Position numbers and translations under genes: made by a program. A stretch of DNA of 11,947 bases from JAUXEH01 sp965602945 (lineage in GTDB: Bacteria > Acidobacteriota > Aminicenantia > Aminicenantales > Aminicenantaceae), in the NCBI GenBank assembly GCA_965602945.1, contig CBFDBC010000110.1:1-11947 (forward strand), given 5' to 3'. The notes under the pieces were generated by a model. That model saw only the letters and a list, made by a program, of their open reading frames with translations, did no database searches and had not been told where the DNA came from. Shown piece after piece: positions 6,779 through 11,947 of the stretch. Numbering within the stretch: position 1 is the stretch's first letter; the number at the start of each line of letters is the position of its first letter.

Positions 6779-6807
6779 TAGACAAACGTTTGTTGGATTC
6801 CTATAAT
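6779..6807 (+). promoter_or_regulatory. Sigma70-type promoter of the envelope-transport operon
   Basis: TAGACA (6779-6784), a 17-bp spacer and a consensus TATAAT (6802-6807) point to a transcription start near 6814, about 43 bases before the first ATG at 6857. The -35 boxes of this and the divergent bactofilin promoter are separated by 25 bp. The -35 box overlaps the first CAAACGTTTG palindrome. Confidence 0.88.
6782..6793. promoter_or_regulatory. Palindromic operator O1, probable TetR-family site
   Basis: ACAAACGTTTGT is a perfect 12-bp palindrome lying in the promoter spacer and overlapping the last three bases of the -35 box. A protein bound here would block RNA polymerase. The same core returns at 6822-6831. 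The operon's own TetR-family gene is the obvious candidate binder; that link is inference. Confidence 0.75.
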
Positions 6808-6821
6808 GGGGACATGGAGAT

Positions 6822-6831
6822 CAAACGTTTG
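6822..6831. promoter_or_regulatory. Palindromic operator O2, probable TetR-family site
   Basis: This is a second CAAACGTTTG palindrome; 12 bases from 6822 (CAAACGTTTGTT) are identical to those of O1. Its centre is 39 bp from that of O1. It falls about 8-18 bases after the expected transcription start, in the untranslated leader. The pair brackets the -10 region, which suits cooperative repression. Confidence 0.72.
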
Positions 6832-6856
6832 TTTAAGGCGGCTTCTGGAGGTTGAA

Positions 6857-8194
6857 ATGCGATACCCAGGTTTAATATTGGGCCTGCTGCTGGTTCTTTC
6901 CGGCTCGCTGTGCGCCCAAGGCCTGTTCGAAGAGGCCACCCAGGAGAAAGACGGAGTCCTCGAGGCCCTCGACCTGGGAGGATATCTGAGGAGCACTCTC
7001 TATGCCGGGAGGGCCGCATCGCAGGATGCGGGGCAGATCAAGAGCGGCTATGGCGAATTTTCGCTGAAAGCCAGAACGACTGTGGAGGATTATGGCGGCG
7101 CCTTCGCTGAAGTAAGATTCCGGGAGGGCATGGAATTCGACCAGAGGATCTCCCAGTTTACCCTCCGGGAAGCCTATGTCGACACATATGCCGGCCGCTT
7201 CGATTTCCGGGTAGGGCACCAGATCGTGGTCTGGGGCCGTGCCGACGGTCTCAACCCCACGGACAACATCACTCCCAAAGACATGCTGGCACGCTCCCCG
7301 GATGAAGATGACCGCAGGCTCGCCAACTTCCTGATCCGCACCTATTACAATGCCCCTAACGTCCGCCTGGAAGGGATCTGGATCCCTTTCTACCGGCCCT
7401 CACGGATTCCCACGGAGTTCATTTCATTCCCGGAAAACGTACTGTATGGCGGACACGATTATCCGTCGGCCAGACTAGAAGACAGCGCGTTCGCTATCAG
7501 GCTCAACCTGGAGCTTCCCTCCCTGGATGGCTCCCTGTCCTATTTCAACGGCCATAATCCCTCTCCCGGGATGAGCGCGGAGCTGCTGCCCCTGTCGCCT
7601 CCCGAGATACCTGTTCCGATCGTGAACGCCTTCCTCAAGAGCTACCGCATGCAGGCGATCGGTGCCGACTTCGCCACCACCCTGGGGAGTTTTGGGCTGC
7701 GGGGTGAGGCCGCCTACCGGTGGCCCCATGAGGACTACAAGGCCTCGGTACATGTCATCAATCCCGATCTGTACTATGTTCTGGGGATCGACCGGGAGTT
7801 TTCGAGCGGGCTCAACCTGATATTTCAGTATCTGGGGCGCTATGTGACCGATTTCGAGGAACTGCAGCCGCCCACGGATCCCAGCCAGCTCCCGCTTTTC
7901 CGGCTGGTAGAAAAAAACCGCCTCCTGGCGTCCCAGCAGAGTGAACTCAGCCATGCCCTCACCCTGAGGATCGCCCAGAGCCTCATGTACGAAACGCTGG
8001 ACCTCGAGCTCATGGGTTATGTCAGCTTGACCACGGAGGAATTTTTTATCAGGCCCAAATTGACCTACCGCATCACCGACGCTCTAAAACTGATCGCCGG
8101 CGGGGAATGGTACCAGGGTCCCTCAGATACGCTGTTCGATCTGATGGATCCGTATCTGAGCGCATTCTTCGGGGAGCTGAGGCTCTCATTCTGA
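6857..8194 (+). CDS. Outer-membrane beta-barrel protein, DUF1302-like
   Basis: This is a predicted 445-residue exported protein. I chose the ATG at 6857 because GGAGG lies five bases before it and a clean signal peptide follows (MRYPGLILGLLLVLSGSLCA, cleavage expected after A20). An in-frame ATG at 6806 overlaps the promoter -10 box, so it cannot be used from that promoter. The mature protein shows alternating polar/hydrophobic strands throughout and ends in LRLSF, with the terminal Phe typical of barrels inserted by BAM. The segment FRVGHQIVVWGRADGLNPTD resembles the conserved region of DUF1302-type outer-membrane proteins. It is the first gene of an operon with a TetR regulator, an RND pump and a LolA-like protein, so it is probably the outer-membrane exit or receiving component for a hydrophobic substrate. 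The barrel assignment is fairly sure; the exact family and the substrate are not. Confidence 0.82.
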   Translation: MRYPGLILGLLLVLSGSLCAQGLFEEATQEKDGVLEALDLGGYLRSTLYAGRAASQDAGQIKSGYGEFSLKARTTVEDYGGAFAEVRFREGMEFDQRISQFTLREAYVDTYAGRFDFRVGHQIVVWGRADGLNPTDNITPKDMLARSPDEDDRRLANFLIRTYYNAPNVRLEGIWIPFYRPSRIPTEFISFPENVLYGGHDYPSARLEDSAFAIRLNLELPSLDGSLSYFNGHNPSPGMSAELLPLSPPEIPVPIVNAFLKSYRMQAIGADFATTLGSFGLRGEAAYRWPHEDYKASVHVINPDLYYVLGIDREFSSGLNLIFQYLGRYVTDFEELQPPTDPSQLPLFRLVEKNRLLASQQSELSHALTLRIAQSLMYETLDLELMGYVSLTTEEFFIRPKLTYRITDALKLIAGGEWYQGPSDTLFDLMDPYLSAFFGELRLSF

Positions 8195-8208
8195 CAAGGA
8201 GATATTAG

Positions 8209-8856
8209 ATGACCAAGAATTTGCCTGGAAAAGAGATCGAGCCCAGGGACAGGATCCTGGAGGCAGCGATCCCGCTCTTTGCGCAGAAGGGCTATGCGGC
8301 TGTCGGAGTCCGTGAGATCGCTGCCGCCAGCGGCGTCAACATATCCATGATCTCCTATTATTTCAAGGGGAAAGTGGGGATCCTCAAGGCGATCATGGAA
8401 TCGTTTTTCGAGGGGTACCTAAAGGTCTTCGATGTCCCGGAAGCCGATCACAAGAGCGCCGAAGACTGTGCGCGAGAGATCATAGGCCGTATGGTCCGAT
8501 ATATTAGGGACAACATCGACCTGGCCCTTGTGGCCTACAACGAGCTTCCCCTCGAAGTCACCGAGATCGCCGAGATAAAGTTACAGTGGGTCAAACGGAT
8601 GCTCAAGCAGGCCTCATGGATCCTCGTCCGGTTGGGGCTGGACCCTCGAGACGGGATCCAGATCGGTGTGGTCGGCCCCACGCTGTTCTCCATGGTCATG
8701 ATGCATTTTCGCATCCGCTCCATACAGCATGTGGTGTTCGGATTGCGGTTCGACGATGCCTATTATGAGCGCTTCGTGCAAACCGCTGCCACCCTGTTCC
8801 TGGACGGCATCCATGGGATCGCGGCCCAAAACACTACAGGAGAGGTTTCCCCATGA
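8209..8856 (+). CDS. TetR/AcrR-family transcriptional regulator
   Basis: This 215-residue protein has an N-terminal TetR-type DNA-binding domain. Residues 13-55 read RDRILEAAIPLFAQKGYAAV, then VREIAAASGVNISMISYYFK, with the helix-turn-helix at about 34-53 and the usual YYF-K-K pattern. The rest is the helical ligand-binding and dimer domain, whose ligand is unknown. The ATG at 8209 has AAGGAGA six bases before it. The gene starts 14 bases after the barrel gene and its stop overlaps the start of the RND gene (ATGA, 8853-8856), so the regulator is made from the operon it probably controls. The two CAAACGTTTG palindromes at the operon promoter are its likely targets, which would give negative autoregulation relieved by a hydrophobic ligand. 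This regulatory link is inferred from position. Confidence 0.93.
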   Translation: MTKNLPGKEIEPRDRILEAAIPLFAQKGYAAVGVREIAAASGVNISMISYYFKGKVGILKAIMESFFEGYLKVFDVPEADHKSAEDCAREIIGRMVRYIRDNIDLALVAYNELPLEVTEIAEIKLQWVKRMLKQASWILVRLGLDPRDGIQIGVVGPTLFSMVMMHFRIRSIQHVVFGLRFDDAYYERFVQTAATLFLDGIHGIAAQNTTGEVSP

Positions 8857-11129
8857 GCAACATGGCAGATCGGATCATACGCTTCCGCTGGATCATCATC
8901 CTTGGCTTCCTGGCCCTGTCGTTGTTCTTTGGGCGCCAGATCCCCAAGGCCGAGATCGAATCCGACATGAAGTCTCAGCTCCCTCCTGGAATGGCATCGC
9001 GTATCAACACAGACACCATCGACGAGATATTCGGCGGGACCGAGATGCTGATGATCCTGGTGCAGGCCAACGATGTCCTCGCACCGGAGACCCTGGGGCG
9101 CGTTAAAAATCTGTCCCGCCAGCTGAAGCGGATCAAGGGTGTGGACAAGGTCCTTTCCCTCACCGAGCTGAAGAACATCAAATCGGGGGAGGGGGCCATG
9201 GTCGTGGAGCCTGCCGTGTACCGCATCCCCCGGACACCCGAGGAGCAGGAGGAACTGCGCCGGGAGATCCGTGGCAACGACATCGTGTTCGGGAGCGTGG
9301 TGTCCGAGGACTTCCAGCTTACCGCCATCATCGCGCTGCTGAGGACCGATGTCTCCGATGACTTCCTCGTCACCGAAGTGAGGCAGCTGCTGGAAAAGAA
9401 TCCCGGCCCCGAGGATATCTTCCTGGGTGGGCTCCCCTATACACGCTTCGAGGTGGCGGGCAGCATCCAGCGCGACCTGGGTCGGCTGCTCCCCCTGGGG
9501 CTCCTGGTCATGCTGATCTTCCTCTTTCTGTGCTTTCGTCAGCTCCGCGGAGTTATCCTCCCGTTCCTGGTGGTCGTCATGTCCATCGCGTTCTCGATGG
9601 GGCTGATCTCCCTGCTGGGCTGGAAGATCCAGATCATCACCGTGCTGCTCCCGGTCATGCTGATCGCCATCGCCAATGACTACGGGATCCATCTCATAGC
9701 CAAATACCAGGAGTACAACACAGAGGGAAACACCCTCTCCAACAAGGACCTGGCCAAGAACGTGTTCCGATCCCTCAGCCGCCCGGTTGTCCTGACCGGA
9801 TTGACCAGCACTGCCGGGATGCTCTGTCTGCTGGGTCACATCATCATCCCGGCACGTGAGCTGAGCGTCCTGGCAGCGGTCGGCATTCTATTCGCCTTGA
9901 CGGCCAGCCTGCTCTTCATCCCTGCCGTCCTGTCGCTCCTGCCAAAGCCCCGGCCCCTCCTCAAGGCTGAGACGGAACCGGGAGACAGGAAGCGGTTCCT
10001 CGAGCGGATCCTGGGGTCTCTGGGTAGTTTCGTGTCCTCCGTTCCCAAGGCCATTATCGTTGTCTCTCTCATCCTGGCCGCCGGGACTTCGGTGGGGATC
10101 TTTTCCCTGGTCATCGACACAGACCCTGTCAACTACTACACGGCAGACCATCCGGTGGCCCTATCCGCCGACCTGGTCAACCGGAAGCTGGGCGGGGCCC
10201 AGAACATATCTGTGATCTATCAGGGGGACATCAAAGATCCCAGGATCATGCAGAAGATCGATGCCATGGAGCGGGAGCTTTTGAGCTGGCCTGATGTGGG
10301 TATTACGTCCTCCATCGCCCGGGTGATACGCCAGATGAGCCGGGCCCTGCACGATACGGATGAGGAAGGCTATGACCGGATCCCGGCGGAGAGGAACGGC
10401 GTGGCCCAATATTTCGAGCTGTATTCCATGAGCGGCGATCCCGATGATTTCGAGAAGATGGTGGACTTTCCCTATGAGCATGCCATGGTCACCGCCCGCC
10501 TCAAGACCTCGAGCACCAAAAAACTGGATTCCATACTGGGACAGCTGGATGAGCTGGTCCGGGATGACCCAGATGTCAAACTTGTGGGGGGATTCGGAGC
10601 CATACTGCATGAGCTGGCGGTAGGCGTGGTCAACGGCCAGATCCTGTCTCTGATCCTGGCCATCCTGGTGGTGGGGGCGCTGCTCATGCTGCTCTTCCGT
10701 TCGGTGGCGGCCGGTGTCATTTCCGCGATTCCGCTGGCTCTTTCCATGGCTGTCCTGTTCGGCTTGATGGGGTTCTTCAAGATCGAGCTCAATGTGGCCA
10801 CGGCCATGTTGTCATCCATCATGATCGGCGTGGGCGTGGACTATACCATCCATTTCCTGTGGCGTTACAGGGAAGAGCGGTGGAAGGGACATGAACCCCC
10901 CGAGGCGGTAAAGACGACGCTGGCTACCACCGGCCGGGGCATCATCTTCAATGCCCTCTCGGTTGTCATCGGATTTGCGGTGCTCATGAGCTCGGGTTTC
11001 ATGCCCGTGCGGTTTTTCGGATTCCTGATCGTGGTGTCCATCATGTCCTGCCTGATCGGGGCCCTGATCCTTATCCCGGCCCTGTGCCTGGTGCTCCGCC
11101 CGAGATTCCTGGAACCGAAGGCGTCATGA
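8853..11129 (+). CDS. RND-superfamily transporter, MMPL/HAE3 class
   Basis: This 758-residue inner-membrane transporter is built of two similar halves. Each has one N-terminal membrane helix (about 10-28 and 395-415), a large periplasmic domain (about 30-205 and 420-590), and five clustered helices (about 210-370 and 595-750). The conserved helix with the acidic residue appears in both halves: IANDYGIHLIAKY (D276) and GVGVDYTIHFLWRYREE (D663). This is typical of MMPL/HAE3 proteins, which move lipids, hopanoids or other hydrophobes using the proton gradient. It is shorter than the roughly 1000-residue HAE1 drug pumps, and no membrane-fusion protein gene is adjacent. The ATG at 8853 overlaps the TetR stop and has GGAGAGG upstream. 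Its neighbours, a LolA-like protein and an outer-membrane barrel, suggest transport across the periplasm. Direction and substrate are unknown. Confidence 0.93.
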   Translation: MSNMADRIIRFRWIIILGFLALSLFFGRQIPKAEIESDMKSQLPPGMASRINTDTIDEIFGGTEMLMILVQANDVLAPETLGRVKNLSRQLKRIKGVDKVLSLTELKNIKSGEGAMVVEPAVYRIPRTPEEQEELRREIRGNDIVFGSVVSEDFQLTAIIALLRTDVSDDFLVTEVRQLLEKNPGPEDIFLGGLPYTRFEVAGSIQRDLGRLLPLGLLVMLIFLFLCFRQLRGVILPFLVVVMSIAFSMGLISLLGWKIQIITVLLPVMLIAIANDYGIHLIAKYQEYNTEGNTLSNKDLAKNVFRSLSRPVVLTGLTSTAGMLCLLGHIIIPARELSVLAAVGILFALTASLLFIPAVLSLLPKPRPLLKAETEPGDRKRFLERILGSLGSFVSSVPKAIIVVSLILAAGTSVGIFSLVIDTDPVNYYTADHPVALSADLVNRKLGGAQNISVIYQGDIKDPRIMQKIDAMERELLSWPDVGITSSIARVIRQMSRALHDTDEEGYDRIPAERNGVAQYFELYSMSGDPDDFEKMVDFPYEHAMVTARLKTSSTKKLDSILGQLDELVRDDPDVKLVGGFGAILHELAVGVVNGQILSLILAILVVGALLMLLFRSVAAGVISAIPLALSMAVLFGLMGFFKIELNVATAMLSSIMIGVGVDYTIHFLWRYREERWKGHEPPEAVKTTLATTGRGIIFNALSVVIGFAVLMSSGFMPVRFFGFLIVVSIMSCLIGALILIPALCLVLRPRFLEPKAS

Positions 11130-11168
11130 ACCATGAAAGAGGAGGAAATTTACCTTAGGAGGAAGAAG

Positions 11169-11947
11169 ATGTCGAATCGATCGAGAATAGGAACGTTGGC
11201 AGCGATACTGCTGGTCTCGGGGATTGCCGTTGGGGAACAGGACCAGATGCAGGCCAGGGATATTGTGGACAGATCTTTTAAGGTCACCAAACTGGCAGGC
11301 GCCGAGATGCTGTCCACCATGACCATCATCGACGGGCGTGGACGCGAGCGAGTCCGGGAGCTCGCCTCGGTCTCCAAGCTCTATGACGGAGGCGCCACCG
11401 AGAAGCGCATGATCCGATTCCTGGCGCCCGCGGATGTCAAGGGAACCGGCCTCCTGACCTTTGATTATGAGGACAAGGACGACGACATGTGGCTGTTCAT
11501 GCCGGCCCTGCGCAAAACACGGCGTATAGTGAGTTCAGAGAAAGCCAAGAATTTCATGGGTTCGGAGTTCACCTATGCCGACATGACGCCCCCGGTACTG
11601 GAGGAGTTCACCTACTCGGTGCTCGCTGAAAAGGAGCAGGGCGGGATTGCCTGCTGGGAGATCGAGATGATCCCGGCAAACGAGGATGTCGCGGACGAGA
11701 ATGGCTTTTCCAAGCGTGTTGTATGCATCGGGAAACACGATTTTGTGCTTCGCCATGCAGTCTACTACGACCTGGACGGAGAGCTGCACAAGGAGCTGGA
11801 TGTGCTGGAGATCCAGGAGGTGGACACGGTGCAGCACAGGTTCAGGCCCGTACACATGGTCATGACAAACCTCCAGAACGACCGGAAATCCATTCTCAAG
11901 GTGGATAAGATCGTGTTCAGCCCGGATGTTAAGGATGAGTACTTTAC
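11169..11947 (+). CDS. LolA-like outer membrane lipoprotein-sorting protein (3' end outside window)
   Basis: The frame is open to the right edge, with 259 codons visible; the family is usually about 250-270 residues, so only a short tail should be missing. The ATG at 11169 is preferred because AGGAGG lies six bases upstream and a signal-peptide-like stretch follows (MSNRSRIGTLAAILLVSGIA). An in-frame ATG at 11133 would add 12 charged residues and lacks a ribosome binding site. There is no lipobox Cys. The central block matches the family that accompanies MMPL pumps: RMIRFLAPADVKGTGLL, DDDMWLFMPALRKTRRI, and FMGSEFTYADM. Such proteins have a half-barrel fold like LolA/LppX that can hold an acyl chain. 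I infer a periplasmic carrier working with the RND pump, whose stop is 39 bases upstream. Despite the family name, lipoprotein cargo is not shown. Confidence 0.9.
   Translation, partial: MSNRSRIGTLAAILLVSGIAVGEQDQMQARDIVDRSFKVTKLAGAEMLSTMTIIDGRGRERVRELASVSKLYDGGATEKRMIRFLAPADVKGTGLLTFDYEDKDDDMWLFMPALRKTRRIVSSEKAKNFMGSEFTYADMTPPVLEEFTYSVLAEKEQGGIACWEIEMIPANEDVADENGFSKRVVCIGKHDFVLRHAVYYDLDGELHKELDVLEIQEVDTVQHRFRPVHMVMTNLQNDRKSILKVDKIVFSPDVKDEYF

Noticed and set aside
6806..6856. An upstream in-frame ATG that would lengthen the barrel protein by 17 residues.
   Set aside because: It overlaps the TATAAT box of the operon promoter and would put a charged stretch before the signal peptide. The ATG at 6857 has GGAGG at good spacing.
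6857..6916. Possible lipoprotein signal in the barrel protein (Cys at residue 19).
   Set aside because: The residue before the Cys is Leu, which breaks the lipobox, while SLCA followed by Gln fits ordinary signal peptidase I cleavage. The C-terminal Phe also points to a barrel.
8763..9839. A 358-residue open frame on the minus strand opposite the RND gene, and other long antisense frames opposite feoB, uvrC and uvrB.
   Set aside because: The translations are rich in His, Gln, Asp and Arg with no recognisable domain and match what GC-rich codon use produces on the opposite strand. The genes on the other strand are certain.
11133..11168. ATG at 11133 as start of the LolA-like gene.
   Set aside because: It has no Shine-Dalgarno site and would place 12 mostly charged residues before the signal peptide. 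The ATG at 11169 follows AGGAGG.
1..11947. CRISPR arrays, tRNA or rRNA genes, phage genes, toxin-antitoxin pairs and full insertion sequences.
   Set aside because: None could be seen. No regularly spaced repeats, no cloverleaf-like segments and no transposase or integrase frames are present.

Overview
The window comes from a GC-rich diderm bacterium: it encodes a signal-peptide-bearing outer-membrane beta-barrel, a LolA-like periplasmic protein and a bactofilin. No rRNA or other phylogenetic marker is present. The mix of genes would fit Spirochaetota or a similar mostly anaerobic diderm lineage, but that is a guess from gene content. There are three transcription units and almost no non-coding DNA outside two short gaps.

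(1) Positions 1-2247, plus strand: the C-terminal three quarters of the ferrous iron transporter FeoB, running in from the left edge. One base after it starts a HAD-superfamily phosphatase, which is probably translationally coupled to it. A 234-bp gap follows (2248-2481). It holds a near-perfect 24-bp repeat of the end of the HAD gene, several inverted repeats, and a hairpin terminator placed between the convergent HAD and uvrC genes.

(2) Positions 6730-2482, minus strand: a promoter (TTGACT, 17 bp, TATAAT) drives a bactofilin gene followed closely by uvrB and uvrC. A cytoskeletal/scaffold protein is therefore placed in one operon with two nucleotide excision repair subunits.

(3) Positions 6779-11947, plus strand: a divergent promoter (TAGACA, 17 bp, TATAAT) drives an outer-membrane beta-barrel protein (DUF1302-like), a TetR-family regulator, an MMPL/HAE3-class RND transporter and a LolA-like outer-membrane lipoprotein-sorting protein cut by the right edge. 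Two copies of the palindrome CAAACGTTTG sit on this promoter, one touching the -35 box and one just downstream of the expected transcription start. They are good candidates for operators of the TetR encoded as the second gene. Together the operon looks like a self-regulated system for moving a hydrophobic or lipidic substrate between the inner and outer membranes, with an inner-membrane pump, a periplasmic carrier and an outer-membrane barrel. The substrate cannot be read from sequence.

The most interesting items are this regulated envelope-transport cassette with its paired operators, the bactofilin-uvrBC linkage, and the small palindrome-rich insertion-like segment behind the HAD gene.
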